From contig CM043703.1 in the NCBI GenBank assembly GCA_023935145.1, positions 19,703,227 through 19,767,226 of the forward strand: DNA of 64,000 nt, written 5' to 3'. This DNA is from Bretschneidera sinensis. Taxonomy: Eukaryota; Streptophyta; Magnoliopsida; Brassicales; Akaniaceae. Shown here piece by piece: positions 1 through 12,457 of the stretch (position 1 is the first letter of the stretch; every line of letters begins with the position of its first letter). Position numbers and translations under genes: made by a program. A model generated the notes under the pieces. It had not been told where the DNA came from and ran no database searches. It saw nothing but the letters and a program-made list of their open reading frames with translations.

Positions 1-3000
1 CTTAAATTCCAGTGCACCTTTGGTGCATATACATAGTCTGCAATATGGGGAGACAACTTCCGGAAATTATCCAAACATTTCTCACTGTTTTTGGCCTCAA
101 CCAAAAAATCAAGTTCCTGATTGCCACAAGTACAACTCTTCAATCTCGTTGACAATACAGCACATAAAAATTGCATGACTGCATAATAATAATCATAACA
201 TAAAAGAGTCCATCATCATAAGGATACAGCCAGCTAAAATTTTGTGAAACTATTGGTGTAAGACATAAATCATGTAATACAGGGAGTATTAAATTAACTG
301 AGCCAAACTAGGTTAAAACAAGAACCTTTAAAACAACTAATGACTCTTTCTACTCTAAATCAATTCTCAGTCCACCCCAAGAACTTTTAGATGCTATAAT
401 CATTCATCTTCTTCCACAATTCTACAACTTCTAACTATGGAAAGAACATATCAATTCTATTAATGGGCAACATAACATATTTGCCAAATTTCAGAGTGTC
501 AAAAGGTAGTTGAAGAATGATATCAGACAAAGCTTAAAAGAAATACAAATCCTCAAGGTCACAAATCATGTCCAAGGGTGCGAAGGAGTTCCAAATTTCC
601 AAAATTTGAACTGCAAGACCTTACAGACTTGGAATTAATTCGAGAAAATTGATGGATCTTTATAGACGATGAAAACAAACATCAAATAATAACCTTGATT
701 AGAAATACAAATGCTTTGGAAGAGAAGCCTAATCAGAAGGCTTTAACAAAGCATACACCAAATAGCTTGAAGCCTAGGTCCCTCTTTATACAATCATAAT
801 GTGCAAAGTGTATCAAACAGAGTAGAAATATATATGCATTATATAGTAAGAACAGCATAGATGTCTGCATCTAAAAGAATTGAATTAGCAAATTTACAAA
901 GAATATATATGTATGAATCATAGGAATCCTAAGGGAAAAGATAAAATAGAAATTGAGCATGTCTTAAAGCTACTTGCCTTTGGTAAACTTTCACTCATTT
1001 CCTCGACCAACCATCTGCATATATAAAAGAAAATTTAAATTAATATTAGCAGTTTTAAGACATAAACCCACTCATAATTAGACGCATGGAAAGACCCATC
1101 TATAGATTTGAAAGAAGAAAAAGAAGAAGCAATCTAAGACCATAGAAACCCATTATATATTTGTCAAATCAAGATTTGAATCGCGAATTGAAATCTTAAT
1201 TTTGTGAATCAGGAATCATAAGATTTGGAACAAATTCTCAAAATCAACTGTAAATGTAATGTAATACATGTTAAACAAATTAAATACATTGAAAACTGAA
1301 ATAAAATAAGTTAGAAATTAATTTACGAGCGATCATGTGAACTAATAGGAAAGGCACTCAATATGTTAGTATATCTGTATCATATAAATGCTTCATGAAA
1401 GTATGATAAATTGTTTGTTGGAAATTGGAATAAAAAAATATATTGTTATGAACAAAACAAAATATGTATATACATTTAATTTATACATACATATGTATGT
1501 GTATGTATAAGTAAGTATAACGTTTATTGGAATGATAAAAAAAAATCACTTTGAAAGACCAGACTTTAAAAGAAAACTTCATACTCAACACTCCATGCTT
1601 CCAAATAAGCTATTATTGGTTGAAATCAATTATAAGAATGCTTTGTGGGGTTCTTTGTCTCTTTACAAAAAAAGTTCAATAACCCTTAATTTCTAGAACT
1701 TCTTAAATGATATAGAAAAATTAAAGGATTGTGCTTTTTTAACCGTCAACACAGTCTAAAAATTGAAGAAAAAAAAAGTTTCACTATTGGATAAATCGTA
1801 CGATTCGATTCGTATCATACAATTAACCACCATTCAGGATGAACTTCATTTTTGCATACCAATTCAAACCGTTTAGGGCTTGAATCAAATCAAATCGTAC
1901 AATCCGAATCATGAATCATAAGATTTTGACAATTATGACCCACTCATAAAAAATATGTACACAGAGACACAGAAAGACACATCCATAGACTAGAAAGGAG
2001 AAGGGATGCACATCCTAGAGCAACCAGATTTAGCAAGCACGTGATGATAACCATTCATCTATTTATTGTCAACTACTACTTACAGTCTAGGAAGGACAAG
2101 TAACAGGTATGAATAGCTCTACCTGTAATCAAAAGAATGGAAAAAACGATGTAGGGTGTACACAATGAATTCCACAGTGGCATGATCTGCAGCCGCAGTA
2201 TCTGTCATGTGAGTGTGCTGAACCTGAATATCGAGAAAACAATTTGGACATGAAAGGTAAATACACATAAAATAAATTCAAACCAAGATCTGCATAATTT
2301 GCACGAAAATTGGTGCCACCTAGCATATATATATCCAACATGGGGTGAAAGTGGCAATAATTGAGACCTTCACAGCAACTTTTTGGCCATCTTGCGTACA
2401 AGCAACATGAACTTGTGCAAGTGAAGCACTTGCTATTGGAACAGGATTAAATTCATTAAAAACCTGCACGTGAAAAGGTTTGAGTCAGTGAGCAAGTCTA
2501 GTATCTCCAATGAAATTATGTAATAATTCGATAAAATAAATAGCAAATCGCATGGCCACCAAAAGTCACCATGACATTCAAGTTGATTATGAGAGATACA
2601 GCCTTAAAAGTTACAAATAACAAATCAGCCTGTATATTTGTATATTCTCATGGGGAGAAAAAAAAATAACTTTCCAAGAATAAATCAAACCAAATGCGTA
2701 CTTTATCTGGTGTCTCTCCAAGCTCTTTCTTAAAAACTTCACATACTTGATCATACGAAGAAACTGGACATTTGTTCAACATAGACTCCCTCATTGTTTG
2801 GACATACTCTTGAGGTACTAAGTATTCCTACATAAAGAAAAATAAAAGTGGTCATTTTATGCTCAAAATTGAAGACCATTATTCAGATCAAGCAATTATT
2901 TTGCAATCCCAAGAAACTCATTTCAAACTTTAACACGGTGTCTTTTCATTTCCTTCTCATAGTTATCTAAAGACGTAGATTGAGAGCATACCAGCTGGGC

Positions 3001-4319
3001 AATATGTTGACCAAGTTTGATGTATATTCCTCCATTCGTGAAACAAAGTTCTTGAAGCTTACGCGCAGACCTCAGGTGGACTTCATGCTTGACTCTTGAC
3101 CTCTCGCTACTTCCTTCCGGAAATCCCCATAGAGAATATTCATAATCTAACAACAGTATGCGTATAGACAGCATTACTACTATGTAACAATCATTATATA
3201 TGTTCAAATATCTACACGGGAAAGCTAGTACTAAAAGGCTATCAAAAAGAGAATATAAAGCACCAAATTCAGCACAGAATTTTTCTTTAAAAAAATATAA
3301 TAATAAAAAAAAAATGTGTCAACCCAATTAGTGAAACTGATTGTAAAACCCTAAACACTCAACATGATTCCATACATATGAAATTAAAATTACTTTAGAT
3401 TCTGATATAAGTAACCAAAGTTAAGTTTATACATTGATTGAATAAGCCAAGCCATTAATTATTTGTTCCTCAAATAAAATAGTCCATGCAATCCACAAAT
3501 TCCCTACAGATAAAGTGTTCTTTTATTATTATTATCCAAATATACACATTTCTTAAAGATTTTAACTTCAAGTTTAGAGTAAGTTTGGAACAAATGCATT
3601 CCATAAGTTTTATAGAATTTATTTACAACCCCATACATAGCTTGTTGCAAATTCTATCGAAATTGATAGAATTTACAACTGAATTCAAAAATTATGTTTG
3701 ACCAAAATACTCTCCTTTGATTTCTTCGTTTACTTCAAACATGCTAGACATGATAATTCAATTGAATTCTACCATTTAATATATTTAATATAAGAAAGTC
3801 AAAACAAACTTACCAACAAAAAATATAAGAAAGTAAAACATATAAATTTATTTCAATTCATTTAGAAATGAATTCTTTTTTTCAATTCACTTGAAAATGA
3901 AATGAAATTCGTTTGGTTCCAAACGGAGTGGTTTTTTATAAGTGATTCCAAACGGAGTCAGAGAAATATATTCACCAAATTTCAAAATCTCACTACTAAA
4001 ACCAAAACGAAGAAAAACTTGCCATATAACAACAAAAATAAACCAAAAAACAATAATCAAACCAGAGAATTAGCACTTAATTCAAAGCGAAAACCGAACT
4101 AAGAACAAACTATCTCAAAACTGCAAAGCCAATACCGAATGCAATGGAGGCGGCAGTTACGGAATCCCGGAAAAGGCGGAGGGGCACGGCGGTGCATAGC
4201 TTGAGAGTGGTCGCAGGATCTTCGGAGGCGGCCAAGGTAGCTGCGCCGACGCCGCCGCAAATCGCAGTGGCAGCCACAGCGAGCTTGGCTCGGGTGCGCC
4301 ACAGGGATCGCGTGGCCAT
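1..4319 (-). CDS. ABC1/ADCK1-like atypical kinase, N-terminal part (cut by window edge)
   Basis: Member of the ABC1/UbiB/ADCK atypical kinase family, nearest in my recollection to animal ADCK1 and Arabidopsis ATH9. Related proteins act in mitochondria or plastids in quinone and lipid homeostasis; the substrate here is unknown. Seven exons join in frame on the minus strand: 4136-4319, 2992-3146, 2702-2827, 2368-2463, 2123-2223, 978-1014 and 1-116, giving 271 residues. The family-defining KxGQ motif (KLGQ) is at about residues 105-108, the Ala-rich loop ASASLAQVH at 166-174, the VAVK lysine at 187 and the ELDFLVEA segment at 234-241. The catalytic loop and C-terminus lie beyond the left edge. 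I chose the Met at 4319 because MATRSLW begins a family-like N-terminus; an upstream in-frame Met at 4451 gives basic, unrelated sequence. The residue 9-30 stretch is hydrophobic and could be a targeting or membrane segment. The donor of exon 6 appears to be GC rather than GT. No lesion is visible. Confidence 0.88.
3560..3960. repeat. Possible MITE remnant in first intron of the kinase gene
   Basis: Within the 989-bp first intron of the ABC1-like gene, GTTTGGAACAAATG near 3580 faces an inverted CGTTTGGTTCCAAACG near 3910. A 13-bp direct repeat TTCCAAACGGAGT occurs at 3917-3929 and 3946-3958. The arms are short and imperfect, so this is only a candidate. Confidence 0.3.
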
Positions 4320-4451
4320 TTGTGTTCGTTGGAGAAAACAAATTACAAAGCGAAAGCGTACCACGCAAAGCACACAACGGGACAAGTGAGCGAAATTGAC
4401 TCGTTTGGGTTTACGCTTGTTTTGGTCCAAGTTAATGACCACTATGAACAT

Positions 4452-6529
4452 ATTACGCTAAGTAAGCCACTATTGGGCCGCTCAAAAAAACCCGATTATC
4501 CAAATTGGGCTGGACGTTGGTCAAAAGGAAAAAAAAACATTTTATGACTTGTGGATTCTGTTGCATGCTGTGTCTATCTTGTTTTTTCAGTTTATTTTTC
4601 AATAAACAAGATTTTAAACATTCATTTATTCAAACATTAAAATCAATTTAAAACCGATACATTCATTTATTCATTTATTTAAAAAAATTGAGTAAATATA
4701 AAAGGTAACTTTCTCTCATTCTTAGTGTGAGCAAAATTTGATCTTTAATCTCTTGTACAGTAATAAACGACTTTGATACAAATTAAATTTGATAACGTCC
4801 ACAAAAAGAATTGCCTATTGGTAGAAGTTTACAAGTCGATTTGAAATGGTTTCAAATGCTTTCATAAAGCTTAAAGTAGCATTTCGAACGGTTTTTTTAA
4901 TGAAAAACTGACTAATGCTTTTTTATTTTTATCTGTAATTTACAAATTGATCAATGCAAATTAGTTTAAAATACAATAGATTACTAGCTCAAAAGTTAAT
5001 TTCTTTTGTATTTGTTTTGCAAAACTGACTTCTACACATCTGTTTTAGAGAAAATGATTACAAGTTAAAAGGAGATCCCAAAATAAGCTAAAAATTCAAA
5101 ATGATAGTGATGGTCTGTCTATAGCTTTGAGGTCAAAGATGATAGTTCAAGTGCCTGACCCTCTTCTTCTTGTTTTTTTTCTTACTGCAAGCAAGAACCC
5201 AGAATAATAGAAAGCCTTTAGTACAGCCCAAATCCAAAGAAATTTAAAAGAAGGGCGGCAGGAAATAAAAAGAAGAGAGTGCCCCTGTGGAGCAAGAAAA
5301 AGAATTATTAATTGATTGATCAACATCATTACTGCAAGGGTAGGCCCAATTCTTGACCTCGAGACTCCAAGGATCAGTGGATGATTGAAAAGCGACGGAG
5401 TTCAAAGAATGACAGAGACTTCAGATCAGCCAGAAGAGGAGAAATACCAGGGGGGGGCGTGTCCCAGGATTAATTCAGATGTGAGGAGAGGGGCAGGGGA
5501 CTAAACACCTCAACTGCTTTAGCTTCAATTAAACTGGGGGGAAGATAACAGGGAACGAAGGTTAGCAAGGAACTCCAAAAGAGTGTTAACACGTGACAAC
5601 TTTTGCATCCGAATTCAATCTGCAGACCAGTGTTTTGAACAATGGCGAATCCAACACCAATAAACAGCAGTTTGGGCGATTAAAGCCGTCCGGGAATACT
5701 TTCCAGTCAGGAGAGGAAGGGGGAGCAATGAGGAAAGGTGAGCCAGGGTGGGAGGGGTAGTCCCGGGTGGTTGATTTGGGTGTGGAGAAGAGCAAGGTTT
5801 GTGGAGTGTGGTTTTTATAAACTGATTCTCTAATGAGAGCCCGTTTAGTACACGAGGAGGAAAATATTTGCAATTTTAATGTGCCCCACCAATATCTATC
5901 TTTAGTTGCAGAACAAGCATGGAATTACAATTCTATGGCAGCACAAGCATGCTTGCAGAACAAACATGGAATTACAAGCCCCTTTTTCAAAAAATTGTAA
6001 TTAATACACATTGAGAAGAAACATCAATCTTCTCATTTTTCTTTTTTACCAAGCGATAAAAAAACGCTTTTCACTCACTTTTCTTTCACTCCGTCTTCAT
6101 TCCTCCTATTATTCCTCTCGACCAATCATAACCTAAAAGTTCCACACTTATTCAACAGTACAGCTTTCATCGACTATATCAAGACACTAGACTTTTGTCC
6201 AAAATTCAATCTGCAAGCTACAATACAATCAGTCGTACCAAACTCAAATTCTTCAATTCTTAAATTTTCCAGACTTCCAAATCAGTTGTTTTCTACTTAG
6301 CCACAACCAAAGAAAATTCTAAAACAAAACTATAAACCATTATGGCGTTTTGGTTTACCATGAGCAGTTATGGATAGTTACTGGCTGCTATTACGGCTTG
6401 TTGGCAATCAGAGAACTTGAAGTGATATGGCAGCAAGTAGTACTGGGGCTGTTTCTTGCACTCGTCACCAGTTCTCGCTATACTTCAATAAGCTGAATTG
6501 TTCATAAGCAACAAGTATATGTAGCATAC
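4452..6529. other. Intergenic region between kinase and ELP4 genes
   Basis: The kinase gene's promoter should lie just right of 4319-4451, since that gene reads leftward. The rest is AT-rich, with open frames of only 60-95 codons, none with a family signature. A GC-richer patch at about 5340-5880, with a run of G at 5451-5457, stands out in base composition but I recognise no product. The ELP4 3' UTR should occupy the part just below 6530. Confidence 0.6.
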
Positions 6530-9500
6530 TTAAAAATCAAGGGTACTAGCCTTAGAGGACCCAGAGCAACTACTGGATGTTCCATAAGAAGTCCCACTGG
6601 AGCCATCAACAGGGGCTTGATTTAGACATTCTAAAACCAAAAACCTGCGTTTCTGCAACTTTATTGAAAAAGTTGTTGCCTCAAGAATCACTGGAACCTG
6701 CTGACAAATTATAAAAAATCAAAGTAGGTAATGTGACCAGAATAAGCCAAATTGTGCCTCATAATGACCAAGTGTTGTTTATGGAATCCTTCACGTAACA
6801 AACATCCAATATATCATGACTAGTGCAAAGGATGTTTAACATTACCTGTGTATTGATACGCGCTACCTTGTGTACATTGAGGAAGCCAATCATATCCTGG
6901 TAACCAGTGAGGAGTTTTGCCAATTCCTTGTCTTCATCTGAAGAAAGTATTCATTAAGAACTACTGTGAAATGCAATTGAAGTCAACAACACAATAGGAG
7001 TAGCATTTGTAGAAGCTAACAATAAACCTGGTATTGCTCTGACAGAAAGCAAGGTATCTGCCATGTGTTGCCATCTTTTGGAGAAGGATAGTGAAAGCAG
7101 GGAAGGTGGAAAGGTTATAATAGCAACTGCATTTGAAGACTGTAGCATGCTTTTGAGAGATCTAATAAAGGAAAGCATATGCCATTCCTGCAATAATAAT
7201 ACATTAACAGGAGTAGTAAAATAATAATGCTTGGCAGCACTGCAAAGGAACTCTGGAGTGGAACTATCATCAAAATGGATTTAGAAGAGGAACCACATGT
7301 AATGTAACTAGGATTGTCTGTGATATGAAAGGTGCAAAAGCTAAGGATACCCTGCTTTCAAGAATGACTTTCCAAAGAGCAAAAGACCACAGAAATTTAC
7401 AACAATTCAAGAAATAATTTAAGGCAAATGAAAAAAAAAAGCAATTTTAAACCAGAGGTCGAAGATGACTAAGAGTTCAAGGGAAATATGTGATTGTAAC
7501 TGACCTTGTCGGAATATTCACATTGTGGAGCACAGAATGACTGAATGGCAATTCGACCAACGCACGAAAGGCTACCATCATTTCTGTGGATATAACCAAA
7601 AGAGGGTAAACAAAATGCATAAAAGACCATGCAAATGCCACATAGATGAATCTTACAAAACAGATCAGTTTCATGATAAGTGAAATACTATTTTACTAAA
7701 ATGAACCTAACAAAGCCTCTCCACAGAGCTATAAGAGAGATGGAATATAACAAAAATAAATAAAGGGGAAACAGACAAATTTGATAGAATGCTTAGCTGT
7801 TTCCTTAAATTGTGAGGGTCAGCGCATAAAAGAAGAGAGTTATTAAACTCAAAAGAGACAGGAACTTAATTTACAAAATGTTGTCTCATGTCTGTATGAT
7901 TTGATTCAAAGCATGTTTAGTAACTGCTACAGCTCCCTTGTTTGGAAAGAACTTATGACAAACACTGACATGCCAACATTTTATCACATGTCACCATTAC
8001 AATATTCTATTATCAATCATTTTAATCTCTACTAATATCACTCAACAGCAAACATATATCTACCAAATATAAAACTGAAATTGCATATGCTGTGAAAGTG
8101 TCTGACAATATATTAATTTAATCCTTCCCATGCTATTCAAAAAAAGAAAAGAAAATGCATTACCCTCAAGATGAGCAAGCTACCTTGGCATGTCAAGAAA
8201 ATAATTCACATGCTTTAGATATACGACCAAAAATCATACGATCATACCTTGGAAATTGAGCTAAAAATGTGGCACAACGATCTCGAAGAGCAGCAAGATT
8301 TGAAGAACCCTGGATGCTAACGCAATCTATGCGATGCCCACTGAGAAAGTGCCTCTCCAGGGGCTTCCGCAAGTCAAAGTCATTGCAGTACTCATGCTTA
8401 CCATCTGCACCAGTATAACATAATTAGGATCACTCAGAATTGCTCTCTTTCAAGCATAGAACTTATACAAAATTTGAAATAACATATTAATAAGTAGACG
8501 TAACATAGACAGCTTTGTCTGCAACATCCATAACACCAGAATCATCATATGCACCATATTTGCCGCTAAACTTGAAATGACTGGAGAGTGGCCAGTTCAT
8601 GCAAAGTGCTGTTTGTTGAAACTGTATCAAGGCTCTCTCCAAGGATCCTGCTTGGCAAGGCGAGCACTAAAATATATCGCTGTCTAGGGTTATATGGAAA
8701 CTAAGATATATCTGTTTGTCTAGGTAAAATCGTGCTGCTAAGGGCCAAGAGTAGAGAGGAACAACTGAAGACTGCTTACTTAGGTGGTAGGTTTGCTTTT
8801 ATATCTTAGAAGAAAGATAAAGAACACATACGATGTTCATTTCCCATAATTATGAAACTCTTCAAAATGGCAAAGGCAATAATGCACTTCTTAATAACAG
8901 ATTCTGAACTGAAAGATTGAGGAGATGATTGTAAGTTCGACTTGGTGAATTGGTAGATTGAGAAACAACCTATTGAGTACAGCGGATTGGGTATTAGCTA
9001 TTAAATTCTTATGTCTCTTTAACAAAGCACTTCTTGGAAAGTGGCTCTGGAGATTCCATTTATGGAGGGTGGTGGTGGCTAAATACAATACCACTCATAA
9101 TGGGTGGGTATCAAAGGAGCGGAAGTGGAAATTGAACAAAGATGGGATATTCAATGTTATATCATTATATAATTTTCTTCGTCCTACTGTTCAAGGGAAG
9201 AGAAAATCTACTTACCCTTGGAGAAGCATTTGGATGACTTCCACTCCTACAAAGGTGGCTTTTTTTTTTTGCTGGGGTAGCTTCTTGGGGTCGAATTTGA
9301 CTATTAAGAATCTCAAAAAGGGAATTTTTCTTGTCAATAGATGTTACTTATGTAAAAAATGATGCTGAAACAGTCCAGCACCTTTTGCTTCTGTGCCTGG
9401 GTGAGACAGCTGTGGAAATTGGCACTTTCGGTGGTGGGTATCTCTTGGAAAGTTTCGGGGTGGATTGAGGAGGAGGTTTTGGTTTGGAGGGGGATTCATT

Positions 9501-10701
9501 CTGCAAAAGAGAAGAGGAAGGTTTTGGCTCTAGTTTCACTTGCTATTTTTGGGTTGGTATGGTGGGAAAGGAATAGAAGAGCTTTCGAAGGGGTGGAAAC
9601 CTCAATTCATACTATTACGGACAGAGGGTTAAGTACTTTAACTTTTTAGTTTAAAGGAAAGTTTGATGTAAATGAACTTGATGTTGTTGATTGTCATGTA
9701 ATTTGAGTTGTCAGTTTTTTGTACTTGGGTTGGCATTCCCTTGATGCCCTTGTCTATGCATACTTATGCTCCTATAAAAATAATAATAATAATAATAAAT
9801 TTTGAAGGCAATGATCAAATATTTACATGAACTTATAGTTCAAAGGACATGTAATACGATCCACTAGAAAACAATTTGTTACTTAAGCTTGATTTAAACC
9901 AAAAATCAAGAAGCATCGACATTGTTAGAAAAGTAATTTTATAATAGAATAATTCTAAACAAGCTAACCTCTATGACCATCAAAATTCCGCTGATTATCA
10001 CCAAAATACTTCTTATACTGCCAAGCAATTCTCAATCTGTTCTCCTACAATTTCGTGAAAGACACTATTTAAATTCTTAAAATTCACCCACACAAGCAAT
10101 CAATAAATAAACATATAACAGACAGAAGGAATTGGAGATAAGGGGCACCTGATCTGGATCTGGATTACGATCGCGAGATTTATCATCTTTGGACAAGGCA
10201 GGACTTGGCAAAGTACCCATAAATCCTCTTGGGTCTTTGGATGGACTAGCATAAAGAAGAGGTTGGTTATGAACAAGTCCTTGAGACATGAAATTCCTTA
10301 ACAAAAGCATATGATGAGGCGCTTCTGGATCTTCCATCACCATGACTAGGCTTCCCAAAGGGAACCCACTGCCTAGTATCTCTATATTAAGGTACGATAA
10401 ATTAAGTACTGAGAAGTGAAAACACATAACTAAACTACAAAGTTGATACGAAGTAGTGTAATAAAATGGGGAATCGGTATCGATTTCATTGCTTTCTTTT
10501 CCACATGTCTATACTAATTTCATTTGAATTAAAGAAAATGCAATTAAAATGAAAAGCGAGGAATTTACTGTCAAGGTCAGGTATCCCGGACGAAACAAAG
10601 ATCGTGCCATTAGGACCACACTTGAGCCCCGGTGTCTGAGAGGACGGTACAGCCGATATGTTGCGAGAAAAGCTACTTGTCCGCATCTTGTTTGTAGCCA
10701 T
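6530..10701 (-). CDS. ELP4: Elongator complex subunit ELP4 (PAXNEB family)
   Basis: ELP4 is a RecA-fold subunit of the Elp4-5-6 ring of Elongator, which modifies wobble uridines of tRNAs and influences transcription and growth in plants. Eight exons read through without a stop: 10569-10701, 10149-10381, 9969-10044, 8248-8404, 7505-7583, 7028-7187, 6846-6937 and 6530-6697, total 1098 nt or 365 residues, the normal length of plant ELP4. Diagnostic segments are [20 protein letters not shown] near the start, the loop [21 protein letters not shown] in exon 2, [11 protein letters not shown] in exon 3, RIDCVS in exon 4, RIAIQSFC in exon 5, [20 protein letters not shown] in exon 6 and the Ser/Gly-rich tail ending LDF. 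As usual in ELP4, the P-loop lacks a Walker lysine. The start at 10701 opens the conserved N-terminus. Intron 3 (8405-9968) is enlarged by an antisense LINE. The last acceptor is a CAGCAG tandem, so a one-residue splice variant is possible. I see no defect. Confidence 0.95.
8884..9804 (+). mobile_element. 5'-truncated L1-type LINE, antisense in ELP4 intron 3
   Basis: Open frames at 8958-9362 and 9359-9649 encode the C-terminal region of a plant non-LTR reverse transcriptase: [12 protein letters not shown], then a zf-RVT domain with CYLCKK and HLLLLC, then [13 protein letters not shown]. The zf-RVT region jumps frame at least twice around 9355-9400, so it is dead. The 3' end is an (AAT)n tail at 9776-9799. 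AAGGCAATAAT at 8873-8883 and AAGGCAATGAT at 9805-9815 look like a worn target-site duplication, which sets the limits used here. The RT catalytic core is absent, as expected for 5' truncation. It lies wholly inside an intron and opposite to the gene. Confidence 0.8.
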
Positions 10702-10987
10702 GGGTTCATCAAATATATAAAAATAAAAATAAAAAATCTCTACAAAGAGCAGTAAAAAAGGTTGATGGAGCTCCTCCTGGTCTTAGAATTCTGGCAGACT
10801 TTGAAGTGCAACATCCAGTAGGTAACAAGAAGAGAACAACATGAAGTCAATAATAGTTCTTGGGGACAACAAAACGAAAAAAAAAATTATAACGGAATTA
10901 AACATAAAAATCACCAACTTTAGATTTCATTGTTTTCAATTTAGTATGACCGAGAATTTCAACTAAATATTGTGATTTAGGCGCGTA

Positions 10988-11112
10988 AATTGTGATTTAG
11001 ACGTGTTTGGTTGCACGTAATTGGAATTGATATGGAATTCTAATTCTATGGAATTACAATTCAATGAATTAGAATTCCATGGTGTTCCAATTTCGTTGTT
11101 TGGCTCAACGAA
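10988..11112. repeat. Palindromic MITE-like sequence / inverted terminus
   Basis: The segment starting GTGTTTGGTTGC near 11003 carries AATTGGAATT and GGAATTCTAATTC, which recur inverted at about 11060-11105. It resembles, in inverted orientation, the segment at 15650-15712. It could be a small independent MITE, or the left end of a larger element. Confidence 0.45.
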
Positions 11113-11504
11113 GCTTGGCTCTACCAAATTGTATGGCCCTTGGCATCTATATAACTATGAACAATCTGACTATGAAATACTCGAGTATCAACATGCCGAC
11201 ATCTCACGAAACAATAAAATATCATCAGACCTTTAAACTTCATCAAATACTCAAGTATCAACATCATGAGATCTAAATGAACCAAATCATTCTTCAACCA
11301 CATTCATCAACTCATACTAGACCAAGGATAGGATAACATTAACTACAAATTTGGCAGGTTTTGTAACCTCATGGCAGCCTCATTTGCCAACAGCAAGCTA
11401 CATCGACCCCTTGAACATATCATTTTTTTTCATTACAAAGATTTATAGTGATTATTCGCTACATCAAGTCCACTGCAAAAGATACAGCCAATCATCATCA
11501 TCAC

Positions 11505-12449
11505 TAGGGGTGAGCATGAAAACCGGTGGACCCGCGAACTCAACCAAACCGGTATAATGAGTTGGGTTGGGTTGGGTTGGGTTGCGTTGGGTTTGGGTTT
11601 TTTGAACCCGGTGGGTTGGGTTGGGTCACTGGCTAAAAAATTTCAAACCGACCCAAATCAGTAACCCGATCATTATATAATTATATTTAAAATATACTTA
11701 ATTTAAGGATTAATGGACTACATTCATGTTCTGGTAAGTTAGTTTGGATTGCAATATATATTTCATGTGCGTGTGTGTATCATTTCTTTTTTTTTATTTT
11801 TAGAAACCCTCCAACAAAAAATGATAGTTTTCATAAAAAATATCAATTAGAATTTAAATATATGAGGAGTATATTTATTTTTAATACTTTTTAGTTGAAG
11901 AAGACCATTTGTTTTCATAAAATTATTTCTTTTAGACTTTCAATATGCTTTTCAAAAGCTTGTTAAATTGATATTCTTATCCTATGTTCATTCACTTTAT
12001 ATTTTTTATATGAAGAAACTTGGTTATGGAGATTTCGGGACCAAGTCTATACTAGTGTTGAAGTTTTGAAAACTTTGATTAACCAAACTCTTTTAAAATT
12101 TAGTTTCTATTTACTTTTGCATGGTTTGAATTAAATTAAGGTTTTTTGAACTTTGTGTTAAGTGATTTAAGGTACTTAATTTGTAAATGATGGTTTGTAA
12201 GATTTAATAAATTAATGTATGGATTTGATTTTGGATATAATGAATGATGAATAATTATAGTAAAATATTTTTTCTTACGCAATATGTTGCATTACTTTTT
12301 AAGTGGAAAAAAATACTAAACCGACCGATTTGAATGGATTGGGTTGGGATTGGATGGGTTCATGGGTTGAAATTTTTTCAACCCGGTATAATTGGGGTGG
12401 GTTAAATTTTTAGGTTAACTAGACCCAAACCAACCCATGCTCACCCCTA
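11505..12449. mobile_element. Non-autonomous hAT-type element (945 bp)
   Basis: The left end TAGGGGTGAGCATG at 11505-11518 and the right end, its exact reverse complement at 12436-12449, form perfect 14-bp terminal inverted repeats. An 8-bp duplication ATCATCAC flanks both sides (11497-11504 and 12450-12457). Eight-bp duplications and TAGGG-type ends are typical of hAT transposons. Subterminal GGTTGGGT repeats occur at both ends in opposite orientation (near 11555-11620 and 12340-12430). The AT-rich interior has no transposase frame, so mobility would depend on a transposase from elsewhere. Confidence 0.9.
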
Positions 12450-12457
12450 ATCATCAC

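Noticed and set aside
4320..4451. Upstream Met at 4451 as the start of the ABC1-like kinase
   Set aside because: It would add 44 residues unlike the family; the Met at 4319 starts the family-like N-terminus. An alternative longer isoform cannot be excluded.
5586..5873. 95-codon minus-strand frame in a GC-richer patch
   Set aside because: Ser/Pro-rich translation without motif; no neighbouring exon that extends it.
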